A DNA stretch of 64,000 bases, taken from the NCBI GenBank assembly GCA_963712435.1, contig CAVQIB010000003.1, forward strand, positions 1 to 64,000, read 5' to 3'. The position numbers and the translations under genes are program-made. Of this stretch, positions 22,956-35,205 are shown piece by piece. The notes under the pieces were generated by a model, which was not told where the DNA came from, did not search any database, and was given only the letters and a program-made list of their open reading frames with translations. Within the stretch, counting starts at the first letter, position 1, and each line of letters opens with the position of its first letter. This DNA is from Rhodoplanes sp963712435. GTDB taxonomy: Bacteria; Pseudomonadota; Alphaproteobacteria; Rhizobiales; Xanthobacteraceae.

Positions 22956-23939
22956 TCAGTTCTGGTCGGGCGCGGCGGTGGGGGCGGGCGCGGCCGGGCG
23001 CTGGGGCACGATCGAAACGGGCCCGGTCGAGGTTCGCGGCGCGGGACGCGGCAGCGGCGGCGCGGCCGCCGGCCTGCGCGGCGCGGATGGTTCCGCCGCC
23101 GGTCCGTCGCCGCCCGCGGCGGGCTCCGGCGGGCGCGCGGGTTCCGGCGCCATGATGCTGACCGGCGGAATCGAGGCGGCCGAGGGGAAATCCTGGCCCG
23201 GCGCGAGCGGCTTGGCGACCAAGGGCGGCGAGGATGCGCCGGGCGTCCCGCCGCGCGGCGGAGCGCCGGCCGATATCGTGGAGGTGCGCTCGCCGGACGC
23301 CCACGCCGCGGAGTGGCGCGCCACCAGCCGATCGAACGCGCCCTCCCGCAAATTCGATCGGATCTGAGCAGGATCGGCGAGCAGGGCGAAGGCCGCGCAG
23401 CGGTCGGCGTCGCAGGAAAAGTTCACGGCGAGCACATGGGCGACGACGCCGAACCGGTCGGCTTCGAGCTCGCGCTGGAGCGCCGCGACCGCGGGGCCGG
23501 CCTGCGCCGCGTCGCCGCCTGCGGCTGCCGCGCCGTCGGAAAGGAGCGCGACCTTCGCCGCGACATAGGACACGGCCGCCGCGACCGTTTCCGGCCGGCC
23601 GAAGATCAGCGCCTCGCACGCGCTCTCGACCGTCGGTCCGGCGCGGGCGTTGAGGCAGGCGAGCGGGCTGTTGGGCGCGATCGCGCGGGCGGCAAGCTCA
23701 TCGGCGCGGCGGGCGAGGGCCAGCCGTTCGGCCGCGCGGTTTTCCAGCTGGAGCCGGTCGCGCAGAACCAGAAATCCCGCGCCGGCGAACAGCGCAAGCG
23801 CGAGCGCCGTCGCAATCGCCGTGAGGCTCGGCGCTTTGCGCCATGCGACAGCCGCAGCGACCAGCAGGAGCGCCGCGAGGCCTCCGGCGGCCCAGGTGAC
23901 GACCGACAGCGTTTCGGTCCCGAAATCAAGCTCAGGCAT
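22956..23939 (-). CDS. Membrane-anchored hypothetical protein with Pro/Ala-rich tail
   Basis: 327 residues. Two N-terminal helices (LSVVTWAAGGLAALLLVAAA and LTAIATALALALFAGAGFLV) are followed by a periplasmic-type domain with paired Cys: LACLNARAGPTVESACEALI and VNFSCDADRCAAFALLADPA. The domain ends REGAFDRLVARHSAAWASGE, after which about 110 residues are a low-complexity Pro/Ala/Gly tail. The layout resembles hypothetical proteins seen with DUF1489 genes in Bradyrhizobium relatives. No function can be assigned. Frame intact. Confidence 0.65.
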   Translation of the reverse strand: MPELDFGTETLSVVTWAAGGLAALLLVAAAVAWRKAPSLTAIATALALALFAGAGFLVLRDRLQLENRAAERLALARRADELAARAIAPNSPLACLNARAGPTVESACEALIFGRPETVAAAVSYVAAKVALLSDGAAAAGGDAAQAGPAVAALQRELEADRFGVVAHVLAVNFSCDADRCAAFALLADPAQIRSNLREGAFDRLVARHSAAWASGERTSTISAGAPPRGGTPGASSPPLVAKPLAPGQDFPSAASIPPVSIMAPEPARPPEPAAGGDGPAAEPSAPRRPAAAPPLPRPAPRTSTGPVSIVPQRPAAPAPTAAPDQN

Positions 23940-24252
23940 AACGGCCCCTCATTCCAGGCGCGTCGTCCTCCGGTCCCGCCTTTCCCCTGCGCGGCATTAT
24001 GGCTGAACGGCTCGGCCGCCGCCATCCCCGCGCACACACTGCGCACCCCCGTGCCCCCCGCGCACTTACCAAGTGCGCGCGGCCTAAGTCGCTATGCCCA
24101 GCGCTCGCGCCGCCCGCGCCAGCTTGCGCTTGGTCGCGCCCGAGGAATTCGTTACTCTTCGGCAACCATGCCGAGAGCGCGTTCCTTGCGGAGCGCGACG
24201 GCGCATGCAACGGCAGCCGCGCACGGCCGTGTCGGAAGGGAGGCCATGTCCC
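23940..24252. other. 313-base divergent intergenic region
   Basis: Separates the divergent membrane protein and small secreted protein genes and must contain both promoters. I see no recognisable operator, RNA or repeat; a CGCGCAC/GTGCGCG inverted motif lies at about 24059-24080. Confidence 0.3.
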
Positions 24253-24669
24253 ATGCAACCAAGTCGGACTTGCGTCGCGCTCGCCTGCGCCGCTTTCCTT
24301 AGCCTTTGCGCCGGCCTCGCCGCCGAGAGCAAGGCGGAGCCGCTGGTCACCCAGGGGATCGGCGCGTCGACCTGCGCCAAGCTCATCGCCGACCTCAAGC
24401 CGGCCGAGGGCCTCAACAACCCGGTCAACCTGATGCTCTATTCCTGGGCGCAGGGCTATGTGAGCGCCGCCAATATTTCGCTGCTCGAGGCCGAAGGCAA
24501 ACATGTCGACATCACCACGCTCGACGAAAGCAAGGTGCTCAACGGCGTGCTCGACTACTGCAAGGCCAATCCCGACGGACGCCCGGTGTCCGCGCTCGAC
24601 GAACTGATTCGCAAGGCGGCGAAGCTCAAGGCGAAGTGGGACGCGGGCACGGTGAGCTGGGACGGCTGA
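24253..24669 (+). CDS. Small secreted HdeA/Rap1a-like protein
   Basis: 138 residues. The signal peptide is CVALACAAFLSLCAGLAAES. The mature domain carries two Cys, in GASTCAKLIADLKPAEG and VLNGVLDYCKANPDGRPVSA, with the spacing seen in HdeA/HdeB- and Rap1a-type small periplasmic helical proteins. The middle segment LMLYSWAQGYVSAANISLLE fits the Rap1a-like family best. It may act as an acid-stress chaperone or similar, but this is only by resemblance. Chosen start ATG 24253 gives a clean signal peptide. Frame intact. Confidence 0.65.
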   Translation: MQPSRTCVALACAAFLSLCAGLAAESKAEPLVTQGIGASTCAKLIADLKPAEGLNNPVNLMLYSWAQGYVSAANISLLEAEGKHVDITTLDESKVLNGVLDYCKANPDGRPVSALDELIRKAAKLKAKWDAGTVSWDG

Positions 24670-25139
24670 GCGGAACCGCGGCGCCGCGGCCAGGCGTGTC
24701 GGCCGTCTCGTCGGCGATCGCAAAGCGCACCGCCGCATCGGCATGGATGGCGGTGGTGTCGAAGGTCGGAACGGACACGTCTTCCTGCCCGATCAGCATC
24801 GTGATCTCCGTGCAGCCGAGAATCACGCCTTCGGCGCCGACGAAACGACGACGACGGTAGCGCTCCGCGACTGTCGCGAACGACGCCTTGGTAGAGTTCG
24901 TCGTAGATCACGCGGTGGATCTCGGCCATGTCCTCTTCCGCGGGAACGAGCGCCGCGAGCCCGTGCGCGCGAAGCCGGGCCTTGTAGAAGTCCTCCTCCA
25001 TCGTGAAGCGGGTGCCGAGCAGCGCCACCCGGCCGATGCCCGCCCCGACGATCCGCGCGGCGGTGCAATCGGCGAGGTTGAGAAAGGGAACGCTGATCGC
25101 GGCGCAGATCGCGTCGGCCACCTTGTGCATGGTGTTCAT
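24626..25139 (-). pseudogene. Aspartate/glutamate racemase family, 5'-truncated and frameshifted
   Basis: Asp/Glu/hydantoin racemase family. The readable part starts at NTMHKVADAICAAISVPFLN, which in intact relatives is preceded by the first catalytic Cys (CTNTMHK) and about 80 further residues. Here the upstream codons read IRSGYW and the homology is gone at 25137. GRVALLGTRFTMEEDFYKAR and IHRVIYDELYQGVVRDS follow. After an indel near 24850, LGCTEITMLIG gives the second catalytic Cys. The lost head adjoins dispersed repeats at 25334-25450, so a deletion or repeat-mediated rearrangement is plausible. An assembly error is the alternative. Its 3' end overlaps the convergent secreted-protein gene. 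Confidence 0.7.
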
Positions 25140-25333
25140 CCAGTAACCACTACGAATGCTGGGAAATTGCCTGAAAGACCGGGGCTACTGGATCGTCCGC
25201 TGGCGCGGACGATGACGAAGAACGGGTTTGCGCAATCGTGTCCCGGATACGGCGAATGCGCCTTGACGCCATGCGCTGCAGCGATTTCCAGCGCGTTCGG
25301 CGAGATCGGCCCGGACAGCCGTGGGCCTGACCC

Positions 25334-25450
25334 GGCCATCCACGTCCTTGCGCCGATCGGGAAGTCTCTGTCCGTTCGTCATGGCCGGGCTTGGCCATCC
25401 ACGTCCTTGCGCCGATCCGGAAAGTCTCTGTCCGTTCGTCATGGCCGGGC
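25334..25450. repeat. Two tandem copies of a 57-58 bp repeat
   Basis: Copy 1 (25334-25390) and copy 2 (25393-25450) both run from GGCCATCCACGTCCTTGCGC to GTCCGTTCGTCATGGCCGGG, differing only at GATCGGG-AAG / GATCCGGAAAG. The junction GTCATGGCCGGGCTTGGCCATCCACG is partly palindromic. Elements of this sequence type are common in Bradyrhizobium-like genomes. Confidence 0.8.
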
Positions 25451-25464
25451 GGGATGCAAAAAGC

Positions 25465-25495
25465 AAAGAGCCCCGCTCGCGACACGGGGCTCTTT
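25465..25495. terminator. Terminator-like hairpin
   Basis: Perfect 11-bp stem AAAGAGCCCCG / CGGGGCTCTTT with a 9-base loop. It lies upstream of recA and next to the tandem repeats, with A and T ends that would work in both directions. Confidence 0.65.
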
Positions 25496-25635
25496 GGGGC
25501 GTCGCCCTGCCAATTCTGCCGGGCTTATCCGCTGCGGGTACAACGCGGCCGGCGCCCCACTGTTCCAAGGGCGAATCGGGAAACCTCAGTTCTTCGAACG
25601 CGCCTCGGAATAGGACAGTACCCACCCCGACAAAA

Positions 25636-25671
25636 GAACATATTGCGAACCGTGAACAAACAGTGTACATT
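25636..25671 (+). promoter_or_regulatory. recA promoter with LexA (SOS) box
   Basis: The direct repeat GAAC-ATATTGC-GAAC (25636-25650) is exactly the alphaproteobacterial LexA site GAAC-N7-GAAC. It overlaps a sigma70-type promoter: -35 TTGCGA (25643-25648), 17-base spacer, -10 TACATT (25666-25671). LexA bound here would block the -35 element, giving SOS induction of recA. The start codon is about 310 bases further on, so the untranslated leader is long. Confidence 0.8.
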
Positions 25672-25987
25672 TTATCAAGTGAGAGGACCGCCGCCCGCGG
25701 CGCTCGCCGCAAGGGAAAATGCATCGCTGAGCGTACTCGTCCCGTTGGGCGTCTTGTGTGCGTGATCGCCATCATCGCCGCGCACGGTCGTCATTGTTGC
25801 CCGAGCGTGCGTTCGCGTGCCCTGCGTTATCTGTCGTCCGCGTTTATGCGTCGCGCGCCCGGTGTGTCGCCGCGGGCGTTGCGTCCCGCGTGGTCCTGCG
25901 TGTCGTCGCCCGCGGCGTCGCGGCGTGTGTTTCGTGCGGCCGGCCGCGTTGTCGGTCGGCCAAATCTTTGGTCTATAGGAGGAACGA

Positions 25988-27064
<1,077 letters not shown>

Positions 27065-27077
27065 TCATCCGCGCGAC

Positions 27078-27178
27078 GCTCGCCCCCTCCCCCGCTTGCG
27101 GGGTGGTTGCGCCTAATGCAACGGGTGGGGGCGGACGCCGCGGCGGAGTGAGACGACGCGGCGTGATGCCTGCCACCG
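27078..27178. repeat. Dispersed GC-rich repeat, copy 1
   Basis: Starts with the hairpin core CCCCTCCCCCGCTTGCGGGG, continues GGTTGCGCCTAATGCAACGG and GTGGGGGCGGACGCCGCGGC and ends GGAGTGAGACGACGCGGCGT. Nearly the same as copy 2 at 27236. REP/BIME-like intergenic element between recA and alaS. Confidence 0.8.
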
Positions 27179-27235
27179 GGAGCGCTCCCATGCGTGTTCC
27201 GGCGGAACTCCGGCGGAGCGTGTTCGGATCGCTCG

Positions 27236-27337
27236 CTTGCCCCTCCCCGCCCCCCGCTTGCGGGGGAGGGAGTTGCGCGTAGCGCAATGGGTGGGGGCGT
27301 ACGCCGCGGCCGGAGTGAGACGACGCGGAGTGATGTG
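27236..27337. repeat. Dispersed GC-rich repeat, copy 2
   Basis: CCCGCTTGCGGGGGAGGGAG core, then TTGCGCGTAGCGCAATGGGT, GGGGGCGTACGCCGCGGCCG and GAGTGAGACGACGCGGAGTG. Same order of blocks as copy 1, with small indels. Both copies lie in the 438-base recA-alaS gap, which contains nothing else I can identify except the alaS upstream region after 27340. Confidence 0.8.
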
Positions 27338-27502
27338 GGAGCGCACGCCGGCGCGGCCTCTGCCGGCACGGCGCCTGCCGCTGCCAACCCGCTGCTTTCC
27401 TGGACAGCGTGCAAGCCCGTCGTTACATAAGCCCCGAGACAAGTTCCGGGTCCGGGCGGACGCTCCGCGCGCGGGCCGAGTAGTCAGGCCAAGCGAGAGG
27501 CA

Positions 27503-30162
<2,660 letters not shown>

Positions 30163-30243
30163 CGCCGCATTTCCGCTCCACCCGCGCGATCAGCGCTCCG
30201 GAAGGCGCCACATCGCGGCGGCTAGACTAACCGGCGCCGCGCC

Positions 30244-30750
30244 TCACGAGCCCTTGCGCAGAAAGACATAGTCCGCCGTATACGCCGATCCCTGCACGGC
30301 GCCGGCCTGCTCGCACGGGCCCTGCAGCGCGCCGCCTTGCGTGTTGATGCGCTGGACCGTCGTGACCTCCGAAAGCACGCCCGTGCCGCGCTTGTCCACG
30401 ACCTCCGCCTTGAGCCAGGGAATGCTCTTGCCGTCGGGCGACGGCATGCTTGCGATCGGCTTGATCACGACCGCGCCGCCGTCGATATGCTCGAAGGTCG
30501 GACCGCGGTAATGCCGGCCGATCGTATTGCCCTCGATCATCAAGGTCGCGACCGGCTCGCGGAACGTCCAGGCGAGCTTGCCGTCGGCGTCGGCCTTGCA
30601 CTCGTAGACCTGCGCGCCCGCGGCATGCAGTTTCAACACGGGCGCTTCTCCCGGCGCGTCGAGCGCGGCGGGAAGCTGCGCCAGCGCCGCGCCGACCAGC
30701 GCAGACGCGAGTATTGGGCCTGCAAAGACGAGACGAAATGAAGCGCGCAT
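30244..30750 (-). CDS. DUF3455 family secreted protein
   Basis: 168 residues. Signal peptide FRLVFAGPILASALVGAALA. The DUF3455 core is clear: LHAAGAQVYECKADADGKLA, WTFREPVATLMIEGNTIGRH, YRGPTFEHIDGGAVVIKPIA, then VDKRGTGVLSEVTTVQRINT QGG and C-terminal YTADYVFLRKGS. Two Cys could form a disulfide. Function unknown; proteins of this family are usually exported and occur in many soil bacteria. Convergent with alaS, 81 bases away. Frame intact. Confidence 0.85.
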   Translation of the reverse strand: MRASFRLVFAGPILASALVGAALAQLPAALDAPGEAPVLKLHAAGAQVYECKADADGKLAWTFREPVATLMIEGNTIGRHYRGPTFEHIDGGAVVIKPIASMPSPDGKSIPWLKAEVVDKRGTGVLSEVTTVQRINTQGGALQGPCEQAGAVQGSAYTADYVFLRKGS

Positions 30751-31116
30751 GATGCCCTCGCCAGTTTATCGCGCAAGCGAACCACTTTCCGATGACGTTA
30801 GCAGTCGCGCCGCAAGCAGCGTCGCCGAGTCGCGCAAGAACTTCGCGCCATGCAGCGTCGAGTTCCGGTGCGCCCTCCGGCACCGTCATGCTCGCGTCGA
30901 GACAGTGCACGGTTTCCAAGCCAGTCGCTGCGGAGCGTCGGCATGATCGCCGGGCGAAGCGTTCGCGCAGGTCCGCCACGCCGGCTGCGGGACCGTAGAC
31001 CCGGTGTCGAGCGCATGCGCTCAGCGCTGCGTCGATGGAACCGCGCGCGCATGCGACGAGGTCCGCGGTCGCGCAGCTGACATATCGGAACGCAGGCAGC
31101 GTTAATCCCACGGCGC
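30751..31116. other. 366-base gap between DUF3455 gene and icd
   Basis: The minus strand stays open here in one frame and includes a protein-like stretch (ASMTVPEGAPELDAAWREVL), but there is no good start, no recognised domain and the frame simply runs on from frameshifted icd. I therefore do not call a gene. No RNA or repeat seen. Confidence 0.35.
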
Positions 31117-32327
31117 TCAGGCCATCGCCTTCTGCAGGTTCTCGTCGATCTTGTCGAGGAAACCCGTGGTCGAGAGCCATTTCTGCTCGGGCCCGATGAG
31201 CAGCGCGAGGTCCTTCGTCATGTCGCCCGCCTCCACCGTGTCGACGCAGACCTTCTCCAGCGTCGTCGGCGAAGCGCGCGAGATCGGCATTGTCGTCGAG
31301 CTTGGCGCGGTGCGCGAGGCCGCGCGTCCAGGCGAAGATCGACGCGATCGAATTGGTCGAGGTCTCCTGCCCCTTCTGGTGCTGGCGATAGTGGCGCGTG
31401 ACGGTGCCGTGCGCGGCCTCCGCCTCGACGATCTTGCCGTCCGGCGTCATCAGCACCGAGGTCATCAGGCCGAGCGAGCCGAAGCCCTGCGCCACGGTGT
31501 CCGACTGCACGTCGCCGTCGTAGTTCTTGCACGCCCAGACATAGCCGCCGGACCATTTCAGCGCGCTCGCGACCATGTCGTCGATCAGCCGATGCTCGTA
31601 GGTGAGCTTGCGCTTGTCGAACGCCGCCTTGAACTCCGTGTCGAACACCTCCTGGAAAATGTCCTTGAAGCGGCCGTCATAGACTTTGAGGATCGTGTTC
31701 TTGGTCGACAGGTAGACGGGATAGTTGCGCGCAAGCCCGTAATTCAGCGAGGCGCGGGCGAAGTCGCGGATCGAGTTGTCGAGATTGTACATCGCCATGG
31801 CGACGCCCGAATCCGGGAACTCGAACACCTCGTGCTTCGTCTCCTTGCCGTTCACCACGATAGCTCAGCGTGAGCTTGGCCCCGGCCGGCACTCTGATGT
31901 CGGTTGCGCGGTACTGATCGCCATAGGCGTGGCGGCCGATGATGATCGGCTGCGTCCAGCTCGGCACCAGCCGCGGCACGTTCCGGCAGATGATCGGCTC
32001 GCGGAAGATCACGCCGCCGAGAATGTTGCGGATGGTGCCGTTCGGCGAGCGGTACATCGCCTTGAGCTTGAACTCCTTCACGCGCGCCTCGTCGGGCGTG
32101 ATGGTCGCGCATTTCACCCCGACGCCGACCTTCTTGATCATCTCGGCGGCGTCGACCGTCACCTGGTCGTCGGTCGCGTCGCGGTGCTCGATGCCGAGAT
32201 CGTAGTAGAGCAGCTCGACGTCGAGATACGGGTGGATCAGCTTGTCCTTGATCAGCTTCCAGATGATGCGGGTCATCTCGTCGCCGTCGAGCTCGACGAC
32301 CGGGTTTTTCACCTTGATCTTCGCCAT
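31117..32327 (-). CDS. icd: Isocitrate dehydrogenase (NADP+), frameshifted
   Basis: TCA-cycle conversion of isocitrate to 2-oxoglutarate. It starts MAKIKVKNPVVELDGDEMTR, the eukaryote-like dimeric class II type common in Hyphomicrobiales. The substrate-binding segment MYRSPNGTIRNILGGVIFRE is present. An indel near 31860 shifts the frame; it continues NGKETKHEVFEFPDSGVAMA, ALKWSGGYVWACKNYDGDVQ SDTVAQGFGSLGLMT, and EAEAAHGTVTRHYRQHQKGQ. A second indel near 31270 precedes the end TTGFLDKIDENLQKAMA. About 404 codons, full length. Confidence 0.94.
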
Positions 32328-32495
32328 GAGATGAATGCTCCGCTTGCGTCTGGTGGAGACAGGCCGATGTCAGGGGGGCCCGGTTGCCGGGCGGGGTCGT
32401 ATAGCATCGCCGCGGGCCCCGGCAAAGCCGAGGGAAACCCGACCTTCGAATGGACGCTTCCGCCCGCGCGCCGCCCGCCGCGCGATCGCGCCGTA

Positions 32496-32533
32496 CTCCC
32501 TCCCCCGCTTGCGGGGGAGGGTTGGGAGGGGGC
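32496..32533. repeat. Dispersed GC-rich repeat, short copy
   Basis: CTCCCTCCCCCGCTTGCGGG GGAGGGTTGGGAGGGGGCT: the same hairpin core as the two copies between recA and alaS, without their downstream blocks. Between icd (minus) and the methyltransferase (minus); its stem could also serve as a terminator. Confidence 0.75.
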
Positions 32534-32556
32534 TGCGCGAGGCAAGCAGGGCGGCG

Positions 32557-33300
32557 TCAGAGCGGCCTTGCCCAAGCCGGCGCAGCGTCGCCGGCCCGCT
32601 TGATCCCGAGATAGAAAATGCGGCCGTCGGCGGTGCGCTCGGGGCAGCCGCCCTGCACGAACAGGATTTCGAGGCCGGCCTGCTCGACCATGCCGCGGAA
32701 CGTCTCCGCCGTGGAGCCGGCATTGTTCTCCTGCAGAATGATCACCCCGCCCGTGCTGAGAAAGGGCGCGACCGTGGCGAAGAACTCCCGATGAATGCGC
32801 CAATCCGGATCGTGCGCGCGCCGGTCGCCGCGATATTCGTCGGTGCGTTCGCCGAGAATGTAGTCGTCGGCGAAGTGCGGCGGGTTGGACACGACGAGGT
32901 CCCAGCGCTCGCTCGCCGGGATGTCCTTGAGATTGTCGGACTGATAGACCGAGACGCGGTCGGACAGCCGGTTGGCCTCGACCGTGCGGCGGCAGGCCGC
33001 GACCGCTTCCGGATTGATGTCGGCGAGGCACAGCGTCTCGCACAGGTCGTGCGCGAGCAGGGAGAAGCCGATGAAGCCCGGGCCGGCGCACCACTCGAAC
33101 ACACGCCGCTGTTTCGGCATGCCGCGGCTCTGCAGGAACGGAATGAAGCCCTGGCCTATTCCCCTCCCGCCCCCGTCGAGGTGCTTCTTGTAATGGACGG
33201 TGATGGCGGCGAACCTGTTTTTCCGATACGGAAACAGCGGCCGGAGGAGAGGATAGATATGGCGGCGCCGGAACTGTTTGAGCAGGTCTGCTGCGAGCAC
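32557..33300 (-). CDS. Class I SAM-dependent methyltransferase (NPP-type)
   Basis: Rossmann-type methyltransferase. Motif I RVFEWCAGPGFIGFSLLAHD, motif II acidic end in CLADINPEAVAACRRTVEAN and motif IV DLVVSNPPHFADDY. The NPP[H/Y] motif is typical of N-methyltransferases acting on amide or exocyclic nitrogens (glutamine in release factors, or bases in rRNA), so such a substrate is likely but not shown. The end reads GRIFYLGIKRAGDAAPAWAR. The start is uncertain: a GTG at 33300 (VLAADLLKQFRRRHIYPLLR) or one at 33330. It is divergent from the TrmJ-like gene. Confidence 0.75.
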   Translation of the reverse strand: MLAADLLKQFRRRHIYPLLRPLFPYRKNRFAAITVHYKKHLDGGGRGIGQGFIPFLQSRGMPKQRRVFEWCAGPGFIGFSLLAHDLCETLCLADINPEAVAACRRTVEANRLSDRVSVYQSDNLKDIPASERWDLVVSNPPHFADDYILGERTDEYRGDRRAHDPDWRIHREFFATVAPFLSTGGVIILQENNAGSTAETFRGMVEQAGLEILFVQGGCPERTADGRIFYLGIKRAGDAAPAWARPL

Positions 33301-33370
33301 TTCGATCTCCGAACGGACAAGCGGCCGCACAAGATCGGAAGAACAAAACCCTGTCAACCTGACCCCGATC

Positions 33371-34602
33371 ATGCCTGGCGCCGGAACTGACAAGACCAAG
33401 ACCTGGGTGGCCGCGCCCGGGCCGGTCGTGATCCTGGTCGAGCCGCAGCTCGGCGAGAATATCGGCGCGGCGGCGCGCGTGATGGCGAATTTCGGCCTGT
33501 CGCGCCTGCGCATCGTCAATCCGAAGCAGGCCTGGCCCAATCCCAAGGCGCGCATGATGGCGGCCGGCGCCGACCGCGTGCTCGACGGCGCCGAGCTGTT
33601 CGACACGCTTGCCGCCGCGATCGCCGATTGCAGCTTCGTCGCCGCCGCCACGGCGCGCGCGCACGATCAGGCGAAGCCGGTCGTCTCGCCGGAGGAATGC
33701 GTCCGGCGGCTCGCCTCGCGCGTCGCCGCGGGCGAGACCGCGGCGATCGTGTTCGGGCGCGAGCGCAACGGCCTGGAGAATGACGAGGTCGGCCTTGCCG
33801 ACTGCATCGTCACCTTTCCGGTCAATCCCGCCTTCGCGTCGCTCAATCTCGCGCAGGCGGTCGCGCTCGTCGCCTATGAATGGTTCAAGTTCGCCTCCGG
33901 CGGCGCGACGCCCTTCGCCATGCCGGAAAAGTCGCGCACCGCCCCGAAGGAGCAGTTGCTCGCCTTCTTCGCGACGCTCGAACGCGAGCTCGAGCGCGTC
34001 GAGTTCTTCCGCCCGGCGGAGAAGCGCGAGACCATGCAGATCAATCTGCGCAACATTTTCGCGCGCATGCAGCCGACCCAGCAGGACATCCAGACGCTGC
34101 ACGGCGTGATCATGGCGATCGCGGAAGGCCGCAAGGGGCCGGCGCGCGGCGGCGTGCTCGACGGCGAGGAGGCGCTCAGGCTGCGCGAGCTCATCGCCGA
34201 GCACGCGGCCGGCCGCGTTCCCTCCGAACGCGGACCGGTGCGCGGCCTGTCGCGGCTCCTGCGCCGCAATCCGACCGACGCCGAGCGGCTGCTGTGGGAC
34301 GCGCTGGTGAACGATCGCCGCTTCGCCGGCAAGGGCTTCAAGCGCCAGGTCCCGATCGGCCCGCACATCGCCGACCTCGTCTCGTTCCCGCTGCGCACCG
34401 TGATCGAGATCGTCCCGGCCGGGGAAAACATCGAGGCGGCGGGCGGGCGCGGTCGCAACGACACGCATGGCTCGCCGAGCGCGGTTACCGCGTGATGGAG
34501 GCGACCGCGGCGGACATCGAGGCCGATGTCGCCGGCATCCTGGCGCGGCTCGCCGACGCCCTGGAGGACGCGGCGAAAGACGCGGATGCGGCGAGCGACT
34601 GA
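33371..34602 (+). CDS. TrmJ-type SPOUT tRNA methyltransferase fused to a DUF559 domain, one frameshift
   Basis: SpoU/TrmH-class RNA 2'-O-methyltransferase of the TrmJ type (cytidine/uridine 32 of tRNA in characterised members). It starts MPGAGTDKTKTWVAAPGPVV. SPOUT signatures: LVEPQLGENIGAAARVMANF GLSRLRIVNP, IVFGRERNGLENDEVGLADC and FPVNPAFASLNLAQAVALVA. The C-terminal helical region of TrmJ ends near residue 285. After it comes a DUF559-like segment: LSRLLRRNPTDAERLLWDAL VNDRRFAGKGFKRQVPIGPH IADLVSFPLRTVIEIV. An indel near 34430 then shifts the frame to WLAERGYRVMEATAADIEAD and a stop at 34602. DUF559 is related to very-short-patch-repair-like endonucleases. The fusion is unusual. Confidence 0.82.
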
Positions 34603-34668
34603 CGGCGGGATCACGAACGCGCGCATGCTGCCGGGGCCGCGCGCGTCGATAGACAAGGCAAGTCGCGT

Positions 34669-35070
34669 TCAGCCGCGGTAAGCCGCCGCGGCCTGCGCGG
34701 TGTCGGTGAACTCGCGGAAGGCCGCCACCTTGCCGGCACGAATGGTGAACACGTGACACCATTCGCTCGCGATCGAGCGGCCGGTCTTCTTTATCGTCAG
34801 CGAATAGAAGCCGAGCACAAACACCTTGTCGCCCGAGCCGTGGAATTCCCTTGGCGAGAAGTCCTGGTAATCCTGCAAGCCGGATGCGAGTTGGAAAAAC
34901 GTCTCGACCTCGCCCGGCCCCCGCCAAGCGCCAAAAGCCGGATAGTCGTCCTTGCGGCCGACCAGTTGCCAGTCGACGTCCGGCGCACATGCCGACAGGA
35001 TCGTACTGACATCGCCGCGAGAAAAAGCGGCGTACAGGTCTTGAACCAGCGAAACATTGGCGTCGTTCAT
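34669..35070 (-). CDS. SnoaL-like / NTF2-fold protein
   Basis: 133 residues, MNDANVSLVQDLYAAFSRGD VSTILSACAPDVDWQLVG, then FGAWRGPGEVETFFQLASGL and CHVFTIRAGKVAAFREFTDT AQAAAAY. These match the SnoaL-like (NTF2-like cone) fold: Y.AF..GD, the WRG...V..FF turn and the F.I..GK....E..DT end. Members include ketosteroid-isomerase-like enzymes and ligand-binding proteins; the substrate cannot be told. Frame intact. Confidence 0.82.
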   Translation of the reverse strand: MNDANVSLVQDLYAAFSRGDVSTILSACAPDVDWQLVGRKDDYPAFGAWRGPGEVETFFQLASGLQDYQDFSPREFHGSGDKVFVLGFYSLTIKKTGRSIASEWCHVFTIRAGKVAAFREFTDTAQAAAAYRG

Positions 35071-35205
35071 AGGTCATCTCTCTTCGATGCGGGACTATAC
35101 GATCCGCAGGCGGCAGGTTTCCGCGGGCGGACCTTGGGGACGCGCCCTCTCCCGTCTTACAAGACGGAAGAGACCTCCATGCGACGACGCCGAAACCTAC
35201 CAGCG

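Noticed and set aside
22336..24302. Long open frames on both strands over panC, the DUF1489 gene and the membrane protein
   Set aside because: Composition shadows of three well-supported genes.
30751..31116. Protein-like minus-strand stretch after icd
   Set aside because: No start codon context, no domain, and simply the continuation of a frame entered through an icd frameshift.
33332..33344. AGATCGGAAGAAC, one base off the Illumina adapter core
   Set aside because: Genes on both sides appear complete with natural starts, and there is no change of composition or frame; a chance match is sufficient.
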